Positions 52,578-61,115 of a stretch of 64,000 bases of DNA are shown piece after piece. The stretch's first letter is position 1. Each line of letters starts with the position of its first letter. Under the pieces are notes generated by a model that was given only the letters and a program-made list of their open reading frames with translations, did not search any database and had not been told where the DNA came from. This DNA is from Thermomicrobium sp. 4228-Ro. Lineage in GTDB: Bacteria; Chloroflexota; Chloroflexia; Thermomicrobiales; Thermomicrobiaceae. Position numbers and translations under genes: made by a program. The stretch is taken from contig NZ_JAPFQM010000001.1 of assembly GCF_026241205.1 (NCBI RefSeq), positions 682,001 through 746,000 of the forward strand, in the 5' to 3' direction.

Positions 52578-54118
52578 TGCCCAGGAGTTCGCGCCCGAGC
52601 GTCGTCGTGATCGGTGCCGGGATCGGCGGGCTGACCGCTGCTGCCGTGCTCGCCCGTGCCGGGCTCCCGGTGACCGTCCTTGACGCCCATGTCTATCCCG
52701 GAGGTTGCGCAGCGACCTTTCGCCACCGCGGACACTGGTTCGACGCTGGCGCGACTCTGGTCGCTGGACTCGCCCCCGGAGGCGCCCTCCAGCTCGTCGC
52801 ACGCGCTGCCGGTATCGAGCGCTGGCCGGGCAGACCGATCGAACCAGCGATGGTCGTCCATCTCCTCGACGAAGGCTTGCAGGTTCCTCGCTTCGGTAGC
52901 GAACAACGCCATGCCATCTACGAGGCAGTCTTTCCAGGTAGTCAGCGATTTTGGTGCTGGCAAGAGCGGACTGCTGACCTCCTGTGGGACTTCGCCTTCC
53001 GCCTCCCGGAACTGCACCCACGCCGTCTTGCCACGTTGCGCAGTCTCGCAGCCGCAACTGTCGGCTGGTTGGCGTCGGCCCGTCCCTCACCCTCGCTCGC
53101 CTTGGATCTCGCGCGTCCACTCTCCGCCCATCTCCCAGCCGATCCGGTCTTCCGGCGTTTCATCGATGCGCAGCTCCTCATCGCCGCACAAGCGACTGCC
53201 GACGCCGTCTACGCGTTGTACGGCGCGGCGGCGCTCGACCTTCCCAGGCAGGGGGTGGTGGAACTGGCCGGCGGTACCGGCACCGTCGCCCGGCTGCTCG
53301 CGGAAGCCGTGCAGCGATACGGTGGGACTGTCCTGCTCCGGCAGGAAGTCGTGGCGATCGCCCAACAGGGCAGTCGCTGGTCCGTGCGCACCAATCGGGA
53401 TCTTCAGGTTGAAGCCGACATCGTGATCGCGAACCTCACTCCCTGGACACTCGGTCGACTCTGGCCGGAGGCGCCGAACTGGTTTCACCGTCGTATCGCT
53501 CGACCGCCGCGCGGCTGGAGCGCCTTCCTGCTCTACGCGAGCCTCGATGCGAGCGCGATACCAGCGGGCATCCCGACTCATCACCAGGTCATCGGGTCAG
53601 GATCGCTCGGTGAAGGGCGTTCCGTCTTTCTCTCGCTCAGCCCAGAGTGGGACAGCTCTCGAGCACCGACCGGGCGCCGGTCGGCGACGCTGAGCACCCA
53701 CACGCGCCCCGAGTACTGGTGGCAGCTCGCGACCACGGATCCGTCTGCCTACGAGGCTGCGATCGCCGCGTACACAGATCGCATCATCGCAACTGTCGCC
53801 GCTGGACTCGAGTGGTTTCCGAGAGCCGTCCGTTGGGTGTTGCCGGGTAGCCCACTCGCCATCCAGCGCTTCGTCCGCCGCCCCTGGGGCTGGGTCGGTG
53901 GCTTCCCACAGCGTCACCCACTCGTCTCCTGGCCGACCGAGATCGCGACCGGACTGTATCTGGTCGGTGACAGCGTCTTTCCAGGCCAATCGATCCCGGC
54001 AACAGCGCTCGCTGGAATGCGTGTCGCCGCGCTGGTTCTCCACCCCCTCGGCAAAGCGCCACTGATCGATCGGGATGAGCCCGAGGTGGTTCCTCCAGGA
54101 ACGAGCCTGGTTGGGTAG
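52577..54118 (+). CDS. FAD-dependent oxidoreductase, carotene desaturase/isomerase-like
   Basis: The 513-residue product carries an N-terminal dinucleotide fold (VVVIGAGIGGLTAAAVLARAG) and the CrtI-type HVYPGGCAATF, with GGTGTVARLL and the C-terminal GLYLVGDSVFPGQSIPATALAGM. It belongs to the phytoene desaturase/CrtISO-like superfamily, but specific activity (desaturase, isomerase or ketolase) cannot be decided. It is translationally coupled to photolyase, a common light-protection pairing in bacteria. No other crt gene is in the window. Confidence 0.85.
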   Translation: MPRSSRPSVVVIGAGIGGLTAAAVLARAGLPVTVLDAHVYPGGCAATFRHRGHWFDAGATLVAGLAPGGALQLVARAAGIERWPGRPIEPAMVVHLLDEGLQVPRFGSEQRHAIYEAVFPGSQRFWCWQERTADLLWDFAFRLPELHPRRLATLRSLAAATVGWLASARPSPSLALDLARPLSAHLPADPVFRRFIDAQLLIAAQATADAVYALYGAAALDLPRQGVVELAGGTGTVARLLAEAVQRYGGTVLLRQEVVAIAQQGSRWSVRTNRDLQVEADIVIANLTPWTLGRLWPEAPNWFHRRIARPPRGWSAFLLYASLDASAIPAGIPTHHQVIGSGSLGEGRSVFLSLSPEWDSSRAPTGRRSATLSTHTRPEYWWQLATTDPSAYEAAIAAYTDRIIATVAAGLEWFPRAVRWVLPGSPLAIQRFVRRPWGWVGGFPQRHPLVSWPTEIATGLYLVGDSVFPGQSIPATALAGMRVAALVLHPLGKAPLIDRDEPEVVPPGTSLVG

Positions 54119-54126
54119 CTCCGGTA

Positions 54127-56295
54127 TCAGCCGAAGAAGCCAACACGCACCGCTGCCTCGAGAATCTGTCGCGCGATCGGTGCCGCGACGCGCGACCCCT
54201 CACCACCGTGCTCGACCATCACGACCAGGACGAGCTGTGGGTCGTCAGCTGGTGCGATCGCCACGAACCAGGCGTGTGGCGTCTCCTGCCCTGATTCGGC
54301 CGTACCGGTCTTCCCAGCCACCGGGAGCGCGAAGCCCTGGAAGGCAGGGTAGGCTGTTCCGTTCGGCCGTGCTACCACGTCACGCAATGCAGCCCGGATC
54401 GCCGCGATGTGCTCGGCGGAGACGGGAAGCGTACCTCGCTGGCGCGGCTCAGACCGCACACGCTCGGTGCCATCGATCGCCACCACACGATCGACCAGGT
54501 ACGGCCGCCAGAGTGTCCCACCGTTCGCCACAGCTGCGTAGGCGTCAGCGAGCTGGAGCGGTGTCGCGAGAAAGAACCCTTGCCCGATCGAGAGGTTGAC
54601 CGCGTCACCCCGGGCCCAATAGTCGCCACGCTCCCGGAGCTTCCAGTTCGGATCGGGAACCAGACCCGGTGACTCCGGTACTTCCGGAAGCCCAGTTTCC
54701 GAACCGAACCCGAACCCCCGCGCCATTTGCGGGAGGAGATTCGGATCGCGTTCGTCGAGCTGCGCACCGATTTGGAAGAACACGGTATTGCACGACTGCA
54801 CCAGTGCGTTGTGCAGACTCAGCCGTCCTTGCCCCTGCGGGTTCCAGTCCCGCCAGACCACCGGACTTCCCGGTAAGGTGAACGTCGGCGGACAATCGAA
54901 GGCGCTCTGCGCATCCAGCCCCAGATATTCCATCCCAGCCGCCATCGTCACGACCTTGAACGTCGACCCCGTGGGATAGCTGACCTGGGTGGCACGGTCG
55001 AGGAGCGGCCGGCGCTCTTCGTCGTTCAGCGCCTGCCACTCTTCCGACCGAAGACCGAGAATGAACCGGTTCGGATCGAAGCTCGGGCTGCTGACAAGCG
55101 CGCGAACGGCCCCGCTCCGCGGGTCGATCGCGACCACGCTGCCGACCCGATCGCCGAGCGCCTCGAATGCCGCACGCTGGAGATCAGCGTCGATCGTCGT
55201 CACGACATCGGCAGCCGGCTCCGCCGGAACCTCGGCGAGAACCCGACGCTCACGTCCATCCGGGCCGACGATGACCAGCCGCCCTCCACGCCGCCCGCGC
55301 AGGAACTGCTCCGCCCAGGCCTCGATACCGGTGCGGCCGATCCGATCGCCCGTCTCGTATCCCTCGCGAGCAAGTTCCGGTAACTCGTCCGCGGACACCT
55401 CCGAGAGATACCCGGTCACGTGCGCCGCCGCCGGTCCTAACGGATACACTCGCTCTGGCCACTGCCGGACGACGACACCCGGAACCCCCGCCAGCTGCTC
55501 GAGCAACGCCGGATCGATCGGGTCAGGCAACGTGGCGATGGGCATGAACCAGTCCGATTGCCCGTGCGCGTACCGCTGCCGGATCGTCTCTTGCGGAAGG
55601 TTCAGCAGCTGGCTCAAGCGCTCGAGCAGCTGCTGTTCGTCCTGGATCTGGCCCGGAACCACCCCGACCTTGTTAACCAGCCCCAGTTCGGCGAGCGGCC
55701 GCCCCTTCCAGTCGAGGATACGACCACGCTGCGGTACGGTCGGGATCCACTGCAGCCGACCGTCGCCGAGATCGGCGACGATGAGCGACGGCGTCCAGTC
55801 GACCCAATAGCCATCGCCCTCACGGACGATCGGAATCGCGTTCTCCTCCTCGAGCGTACCGACCCGCGAGCTTTCGCGCACGACGTGGATGGGGAAACGG
55901 AGGGTACCGGGAAGCGGTTCGCCGAGCGTGATCCGGATCGACAACTGCCCCATCTCCCCGGCGATCCCTTCGTACCGAGCGACGAACGAACGTTCGTCGA
56001 TCCGTTCGCGCGCTGCGCTCGAGAGCAATGCGTACATCGCCCGGTAGTCACCGCGCTCCCACGCCTGCACGAAGCGCTCCGCTGCTTCGCGGGCCGTTCG
56101 CGCTCCTGGGCGAACCGACTCGCTACTGGGCGAAGCCGTCGCAGTCACACCACCGTGGTCATTGCTCGTGGACGGGAGACCGTACCGGACAGCGAGCGCG
56201 ACGAGACCGCCAGCGACGACGAGGAAGACGACGAAGCCCGCGACGAGCGAGCTGAGCGGCTGGCGACGACGGGAGCGGAACGACGGATAGGACAT
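54127..56295 (-). CDS. Class B penicillin-binding protein with MecA-like NTF2 domain
   Basis: The 722-residue product has a cytoplasmic basic start and one membrane anchor (about 18-40). An NTF2-like domain (TAREAAERFVQAWERGDYRAMYALL) and a dimerisation segment follow. The transpeptidase domain has the nucleophile motif STFK at 444-447, SCN in the VQSCNTVFF segment, and AGKTGTAE. It crosslinks peptidoglycan and belongs to the PbpA/PBP2 group. ATG 56295 is preferred because upstream residues are not homologous. It is convergent with the carotenoid-type gene and follows prs on the same strand. Confidence 0.93.
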   Translation of the reverse strand: MSYPSFRSRRRQPLSSLVAGFVVFLVVAGGLVALAVRYGLPSTSNDHGGVTATASPSSESVRPGARTAREAAERFVQAWERGDYRAMYALLSSAARERIDERSFVARYEGIAGEMGQLSIRITLGEPLPGTLRFPIHVVRESSRVGTLEEENAIPIVREGDGYWVDWTPSLIVADLGDGRLQWIPTVPQRGRILDWKGRPLAELGLVNKVGVVPGQIQDEQQLLERLSQLLNLPQETIRQRYAHGQSDWFMPIATLPDPIDPALLEQLAGVPGVVVRQWPERVYPLGPAAAHVTGYLSEVSADELPELAREGYETGDRIGRTGIEAWAEQFLRGRRGGRLVIVGPDGRERRVLAEVPAEPAADVVTTIDADLQRAAFEALGDRVGSVVAIDPRSGAVRALVSSPSFDPNRFILGLRSEEWQALNDEERRPLLDRATQVSYPTGSTFKVVTMAAGMEYLGLDAQSAFDCPPTFTLPGSPVVWRDWNPQGQGRLSLHNALVQSCNTVFFQIGAQLDERDPNLLPQMARGFGFGSETGLPEVPESPGLVPDPNWKLRERGDYWARGDAVNLSIGQGFFLATPLQLADAYAAVANGGTLWRPYLVDRVVAIDGTERVRSEPRQRGTLPVSAEHIAAIRAALRDVVARPNGTAYPAFQGFALPVAGKTGTAESGQETPHAWFVAIAPADDPQLVLVVMVEHGGEGSRVAAPIARQILEAAVRVGFFG

Positions 56296-56509
56296 CGGTC
56301 GACATCCCTGCCACGGGACTCCCGATCGAGCGCGTGAAGCGTTCCACGGGGTAGCACGGATCGTCAAGCTGGGCGACTCGTTCGACGTGCCCACGCCCAA
56401 AATGCGGGCGTCGCCTTCAGCGGAGCAGCCCACCCTACGGCACCCCACAGGAAGTCGCCGGTAGCACAGCCTGTCACGTCGCGTTCCTCGGTGCCATCCA
56501 GGGCCCCAT

Positions 56510-57484
56510 TCAGCGCAACGGGAGCCGCCCGGCACTCCGATAGGCCAGGCTCACGCTGGCACCGGTGTGGATCCGCTGGATCGACTCGCCCAGCAAGGGT
56601 GCGACAGAGAGGACCGTAATCTTGTCCAGCCGCTTGTGCGGTGGGAGCGGAATGGTATCGGTGACCACGACCTCTTTGAGAGGACTCAGCGCCAGTCGCT
56701 CGACCGCTGGACCGCTCAACACCGGATGAGTACACGCCGCATAGACCTCCCGTGCTCCCCGCGCGATGCAGAGCTCGGCAGCCTGGGTAATCGATCCAGC
56801 GGTGTCGATTTCGTCATCGATCAGGATGACCTGTGCATCGTCGACCGAACCGATCAGGTTGAGCACTTCCGTCCGATCGTCGTTCCCCAGCCGCCGCTTC
56901 TCGATGATCGCGAGCGGCGCATTGAGCTCCTCGGCAAAATTGCGAGCGCGCTTCGTGCTACCGAGATCCGGCGAGACGACGACTGGATTCTCCAGGCGCT
57001 TCTCCTGAAAGTAGCGCGCCAGGATCGGCAAGGCCGTCATCTCGTCGACCGGGATATTGAAAAACCCCTGGATCTGGCCAGCGTGCAAATCGACGGTCAG
57101 GATCCGGTCGGCACCCGCCACGGTGATCATGTCGGCGATGAGCCGCGCTGTGATCGGTACCCGTGGCTGATCCTTCTTGTCGGTCCGCCCGTACGCATAG
57201 TAGGGAATGACCGCCGTGATGCGCCCGGCAGAGGCGCGTTTCAGCGCATCGATGATGATGAGGAGTTCCATGATGCTCTCGTTCACTGGGCTCGAGAACG
57301 ACTGGATGACGAAGACGTCGTTCTCCCGCACACTCTCGCCGATGCGAACGAAAATATTCTCGTTACTGAACTTGAAGACCTCGATGCGACCTGGTGGGAT
57401 ATCGATGTAGGCGCAGATCGCGCGCGTCAGTTCCGGGTTCGAATTCCCCCCGAAGATCGTCAACTGGTCGTAGAGCCCACCCAT
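56510..57484 (-). CDS. prs: Ribose-phosphate pyrophosphokinase
   Basis: The 324-residue product makes PRPP from ribose 5-phosphate and ATP. Key pieces are LTIFGGNSNPELTRAI, the flexible YGRTDKKDQPRVPITARL loop with the catalytic Lys/Arg, the DLHAGQIQGFF motif and the PRPP-binding VILIDDEIDTAGSI. The IDDEIDTAG segment is a small variant of the usual VDDIIDTGGT. It starts 5 bases before the rnc stop region ends, so the genes are linked. ATG 57484 has GGAGGGGG upstream at a long spacing. Confidence 0.94.
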   Translation of the reverse strand: MGGLYDQLTIFGGNSNPELTRAICAYIDIPPGRIEVFKFSNENIFVRIGESVRENDVFVIQSFSSPVNESIMELLIIIDALKRASAGRITAVIPYYAYGRTDKKDQPRVPITARLIADMITVAGADRILTVDLHAGQIQGFFNIPVDEMTALPILARYFQEKRLENPVVVSPDLGSTKRARNFAEELNAPLAIIEKRRLGNDDRTEVLNLIGSVDDAQVILIDDEIDTAGSITQAAELCIARGAREVYAACTHPVLSGPAVERLALSPLKEVVVTDTIPLPPHKRLDKITVLSVAPLLGESIQRIHTGASVSLAYRSAGRLPLR

Positions 57485-57488
57485 ACGC

Positions 57489-58250
57489 TCAGCCGACCCC
57501 CTCCGCCCGCAGCCTTTCCAGGGCCCGACGAGCTGCTTCCTGCTCGGCGGCACGCTTGCTCGGGCCATGCCCGACCCCCAGCACACGCTCGCCGACCAAC
57601 ACCTCGGCCGTGAACGTACGCTGGTGCGCCGGCCCCGTCACTGCAATGGTGCGGTATACCGGCGTCACATGCAAACGCTCCTGCGTCAGCTCTTGCAAGC
57701 GGCCTTTGTAGTTCTCGTTCTGCCCGAGCGCGATCAGGTTTTCCGCCTCTTCCTCGAGGAGACGCTGCAAGAACGACCGTGCCGCTCGCAGGCCGCGGTC
57801 GAGATAGATGGCTGCCAGGATCGCCTCGAAAGCACCAGCCAGGATCCGTTCGCGCACCGGCCGATCCGGTCGCGGCTGCTCACCGCGCCCCAAGTAGAGG
57901 AACTCAGCGAGCCCGAGGCGCTGCCCCCAACGTGCCAGCGTCGGCGTCCGAACGAGCGCTGCCCGATAGGCTGTCAACTCTCCTTCGCTCGCGCTGGGGA
58001 AGCGTCGATAGAGAAACTCGCTCACCAACAACTCGAGGACGGCATCGCCGAGGAACTCCAGTCGTTCGTTCGACTCAGCGATCGCGGTCTGGACACTGCG
58101 ACTGCGTTCGTAGATATAGGAAAGATGCGTCAATGCCTGCTGCAGAAGGCGCGGGCGACGAAAGCGGACACCCACGGCATGCATGGCTCGCTCGAGACGT
58201 TCCGCGTCGGTCAACGCCCCAGGTCGCTGCATCTCCGGTTCCGCCATCAT
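57489..58250 (-). CDS. rnc: Ribonuclease III
   Basis: The 253-residue product has an N-terminal RNase III domain with NERLEFLGDAVLEL at 61-74 and a second metal-ligand region EAILAAIYLDRG. A C-terminal double-stranded RNA-binding domain (NYKGRLQELTQERLHV ... GHGPSKRAAEQEAARRAL) follows. It processes rRNA precursors and other double-stranded RNA. ATG 58250 overlaps the upstream stop (TGATG); ATG 58247 is the other option. It is followed closely by prs. Confidence 0.95.
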   Translation of the reverse strand: MMAEPEMQRPGALTDAERLERAMHAVGVRFRRPRLLQQALTHLSYIYERSRSVQTAIAESNERLEFLGDAVLELLVSEFLYRRFPSASEGELTAYRAALVRTPTLARWGQRLGLAEFLYLGRGEQPRPDRPVRERILAGAFEAILAAIYLDRGLRAARSFLQRLLEEEAENLIALGQNENYKGRLQELTQERLHVTPVYRTIAVTGPAHQRTFTAEVLVGERVLGVGHGPSKRAAEQEAARRALERLRAEGVG

Positions 58251-58684
58251 CAGCGATCCTCGAGGAGCGCAGCGAGATCGACCTGCGCGTCGCGCGCAAC
58301 CCGTGCCAGGGCATCCCAATCGATCGAAATGATGTACTGGTAATGCATCGGTTCCGTTTCGCGGGAGATCGACTTCGCCAAGCCTGGCCCAACGAGAAAA
58401 TGGATCAACGCTTCGGCCATCTCGTTCTCGTCGCGCTTGCGATCGTCCAGTGTGATCGCGTTCCCGCCAGCCCGAGATGCCTCGTACGCCCGCCGCAGGC
58501 CACGCTCGAACGCGCGTGCGAGCTTGTCAGCGAGCTGATGCTCGCGACGCATCACACGCCGTTGCTCGACGGCGATCTCATGCTCTTCCAGACCCGCCGA
58601 GCTCCGCTCGAGATCCTTGGCTTCCTCGCGGCCCGTATAATGCTCAGCCAGATAGTGCAAAAGCCGCTGGACTTCGTCCGCCAC
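58250..58684 (-). CDS. Hypothetical protein upstream of rnc
   Basis: The 144-residue product is helical and highly charged (HYLAEHYTGREEAKDLERSS ... RRVMRREHQLADKLARAFERGLRRAYEAS) with a final RDAQVDLAALLEDR. I do not recognise it. GTG 58684 follows AGGAGG at good spacing, and I prefer it to longer ATG starts at 58711 and 58777. It is coupled to rnc by TGATG, which suggests a role in RNA processing or simply co-expression. Confidence 0.6.
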   Translation of the reverse strand: MADEVQRLLHYLAEHYTGREEAKDLERSSAGLEEHEIAVEQRRVMRREHQLADKLARAFERGLRRAYEASRAGGNAITLDDRKRDENEMAEALIHFLVGPGLAKSISRETEPMHYQYIISIDWDALARVARDAQVDLAALLEDR

Positions 58685-58773
58685 GCGCCTCTGCCTCCTG
58701 TCGCTCGCCATCTCTTGCCGGAGGCCCGACGCAGTCCAATTGTCGCATACGCTCAGGAAACGAGAAACCGCGG

Positions 58774-59139
58774 TCACTCGTCTGCCATACCACGCTGCTC
58801 ACCGGATCGACGCGTCCGATAGGCGACAACGTCGCAGTCAGCCAGAATGATCAGTCCCTCGCTGACCATTCCGTCGATCTTCGGCAACACCGCGGCGATG
58901 CGCTCGGCACTGTCGATGACCTCGATCACCACGGGCAGGTCGATCGACAGCTGAACGATGCGTGTGGTATGGAGCGAGCCGCTCGCACCATAGCCAGCGA
59001 TACCTCGCAAGACCGTCGCCCCAGCGATACCTTCGTGACGAAGGAGGTCCAAAATCGCTACGTAGAGCGGCTTTCCGTGCCAGTGATCACGTTCGCCCAC
59101 GTAGATACGCAGCCATTTCGCTGCTCCGGCCAAGCGCAT
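58774..59139 (-). CDS. DUF190 family protein
   Basis: The 121-residue product fits DUF190, a ferredoxin-like fold related to PII proteins: AKWLRIYVGERDHWHGKPLYVAILDLLRHEGIAGATVLRGIAGYG and the closing DCDVVAYR. DUF190 proteins are often encoded with CrcB/FluC fluoride channels, as here (10 bp downstream of crcB). They may regulate the channel; no function is proven. Confidence 0.88.
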   Translation of the reverse strand: MRLAGAAKWLRIYVGERDHWHGKPLYVAILDLLRHEGIAGATVLRGIAGYGASGSLHTTRIVQLSIDLPVVIEVIDSAERIAAVLPKIDGMVSEGLIILADCDVVAYRTRRSGEQRGMADE

Positions 59140-59149
59140 GCTCGTCTCC

Positions 59150-59527
59150 TCACAACGACCAAAGCCACCGAGCTACCACGCTGCCGAACCACGCGAGGAC
59201 GATCCCCGCGACGAGCGATCCGCCGGCATAAGCGAGCGCTGGCAGGACATCACCGTCCTCGACCAACGCGAGCGTTTCCCAGCTGAGCGAAGAGAAGGTC
59301 GTAAAGCCACCGAGCAAACCGACCGCGAGAAAAAGACGCGCTTGACTAGAAAGGAAACCACGCACGGTCAGCTCGAGCACCATACCGATCAGAAAGCTAC
59401 CGAGCAGATTGACGACAAGTGTACCCCAGGGGAAGAAGTCGACACGCTGCTGCACCCAGGCTGTCACGAGATACCGGAGCGTCGCCCCGAGCGCGCCACC
59501 GAGCGCGACCCAAAGCAGCTGCATCAT
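59150..59527 (-). CDS. crcB: Fluoride channel CrcB/FluC
   Basis: The 125-residue product has four membrane helices with the CrcB signatures: GGALGATLRYLV near 10, WGTLVVNLLGSFLIG near 34-48, with the conserved Asn, and GLLGGFTTFSSLSWET near 70-85, with the pore phenylalanines. Dual-topology dimers export fluoride. Two consecutive ATG codons are possible starts (59527, 59524). The fluoride riboswitch often found upstream was not recognised here. DUF190 follows directly. Confidence 0.92.
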   Translation of the reverse strand: MMQLLWVALGGALGATLRYLVTAWVQQRVDFFPWGTLVVNLLGSFLIGMVLELTVRGFLSSQARLFLAVGLLGGFTTFSSLSWETLALVEDGDVLPALAYAGGSLVAGIVLAWFGSVVARWLWSL

Positions 59528-59566
59528 CCCCGCCCTATTCGCTCATCGACCAAGAAAACACCAATG

Positions 59567-59590
59567 AGGCTCCTCTCAGGAGAGGAGCCT
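59567..59590 (-). terminator. Intrinsic terminator after tatA
   Basis: An 11-bp stem (arms 59567-59577 and 59580-59590, about 2-4 base loop) on the minus strand is followed by CATTGGTGTTTTCTT. It lies between tatA and crcB and would end tatA transcription. Confidence 0.75.
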
Positions 59591-59671
59591 GTCTGCGTTC
59601 ACCCCTTTTTGGCCGAGGAGTCCTGCCACGCGAGAACGCTGCCTGCGAGGGAGCGATAGCCACAGTGAAAC

Positions 59672-59866
59672 TCAGGCTGTCTTGTCCGGCAGATTGGTCT
59701 GCGCCTGCTCCGCCTGCTGCGTCTCCTGTGCTTCACGAGCGGCCTGCCGGAATTCACGGATACTCTGCCCGAGCCCACGGCCGATTTCCGGCAGCTTGCT
59801 CGCGCCGAAGATGATGACGACGATGAAGAGAATGATCAGGAGTTCTTGCCAACCCAGGTTCGGCAT
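59672..59866 (-). CDS. tatA: Twin-arginine translocase subunit TatA
   Basis: The 64-residue product opens with MPNLGWQELLIILFIVVIIFG, a single membrane helix, then the hinge FGASKLPEIGRGLGQSIREFR and a short acidic amphipathic tail. This is the TatA/E form that makes the protein-conducting ring of the Tat system for folded proteins. No tatC is in the window, so the receptor must be encoded elsewhere. The Tat system would suit cofactor-bearing exported enzymes. Confidence 0.95.
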   Translation of the reverse strand: MPNLGWQELLIILFIVVIIFGASKLPEIGRGLGQSIREFRQAAREAQETQQAEQAQTNLPDKTA

Positions 59867-60308
59867 CGCGCGCCTTTGCCTCCTCCGACGAGTCGGAACG
59901 ACCGCTCACAACTAATTCAACACCCTCGGCAGCGTGCTGACAAGCGAACTCTGCACCCTGTGATCGGCTCAGAAGTCGCGCACCGTACCGCGTTGTGGGG
60001 CGAAGTGGCCCCACCAGCGCTCCCGCGAGAGGTCACGATGACTGGTCCAAGGCCACATCGGCCGTCGACCACCCTCCTTCGACAGCCCCGCGACACCACA
60101 GGCCTTCTGAACCCGGCGCCCAGATTGGTTCGCAGTCGCCTCGCCCCCCCGGACGGAGCGCTCCGCCGCAAGCGTGTCCCCGAGCGAGGCCACGCCCCGG
60201 TGCGTTCTCACTCATGCGCTGTTCTCCGTCGAAAACCCTCGCCGTCATCTCTTCACCATAAACTGACCGGCTGGCCGAAGTAGAATGGGGAGGAAAGGAG
60301 GAGAAACG
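59867..60308. other. 442-bp gap between tatA and a divergent phosphatase gene
   Basis: No open frame here looks protein-like. Near the left edge a minus-strand GGAGGAGGCAAAGG is the ribosome site for tatA. Near the right edge AGGAGG serves the phosphatase GTG. The stretch 59990-60270 is rich in GC and has short repeats of GCCCC and CCTTC, but I see no clear RNA or mobile feature. Confidence 0.4.
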
Positions 60309-61115
60309 GTGGAACTCCAAGAACGGACGATCCGCGTCGACCTTCACACTCATGTCCTACCAGGTGTCGACGACGGTGCGCGGGACCTGGCTGAATCGCT
60401 GGCGATGCTGCGTGTCGCCGCTGAGGACGGGACAGGCGTGCTCGTCGCGACGCCCCATGCCCGGCGATGCACGGCAGCGATGGCACGCCAGGCGGCCGAG
60501 CTTGTGCGGGAGGCGTCGCACCGCGAGGCGATTCCCGTGACGCTGGAACTCGGCATGGAGGAGCAACTTCTCCCGGATCTCCCCGAACGGCTGCTCGCGG
60601 GCGAGGCACTCCCGATCGGCGACACTGGCTGGATCCTCGTCGAACTACCCGACTGGACAGTCTGGCCAGAAGACCTCGCCGAGCAGCTCCGTACGATCCG
60701 CGCGCTCGGGTATCGTCCGATCCTGGCTCACGTCGAGCGGTATACGCCGATCCAACAGGAACCGGAGCGTATCCTCGAGGCCATCGCAGCTGGAGCGCTC
60801 ATTCAGGTCAACGCCGACTCGCTTTTCGGGCAAAACGGCCCGGCAGCGCAGCGCACTGCTGCGCACTTGCTCCGTGCTGCAGCCGTGAGCGTTCTCGCGA
60901 GCGACGCGCACCGAGCCGACTGGCGAGCACCGCGGTTGCGTGCTGCCTTCGAACGCGTTCGCGATCTCGTCAGCAGTGAGCTGGCCGAGCGTCTCCACTG
61001 GGCCGCCCACGCGATCGTGCGTGGCGAGGATGTACCCCCACCGGAGCCTGACCTCCCTGTCTTGCACGCCTCACCGTCGCTCCTGGAGCGGTTACGCAGC
61101 TGGGTCGGCGTCTAG
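60309..61115 (+). CDS. CpsB/CapC-like PHP tyrosine phosphatase
   Basis: The 268-residue PHP-fold protein shows the metal motif DLHTHVLPGVDDGARD at 11-26, TPHARRC, GMEEQL, and LAHVERYTPI and ASDAHRADWR. It matches the YwqE/CpsB manganese-dependent tyrosine phosphatases that control capsule or exopolysaccharide synthesis. GTG 60309 follows AGGAGG; the upstream ATG 60285 overlaps that site, so is less likely. No polysaccharide genes are adjacent, so target kinases must lie elsewhere. Confidence 0.87.
   Translation: MELQERTIRVDLHTHVLPGVDDGARDLAESLAMLRVAAEDGTGVLVATPHARRCTAAMARQAAELVREASHREAIPVTLELGMEEQLLPDLPERLLAGEALPIGDTGWILVELPDWTVWPEDLAEQLRTIRALGYRPILAHVERYTPIQQEPERILEAIAAGALIQVNADSLFGQNGPAAQRTAAHLLRAAAVSVLASDAHRADWRAPRLRAAFERVRDLVSSELAERLHWAAHAIVRGEDVPPPEPDLPVLHASPSLLERLRSWVGV

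Noticed and set aside
59528-59671. Fluoride riboswitch upstream of crcB
   Set aside because: I looked for the conserved crcB RNA core on the minus strand and did not find it; the hairpin there fits a plain terminator after tatA.
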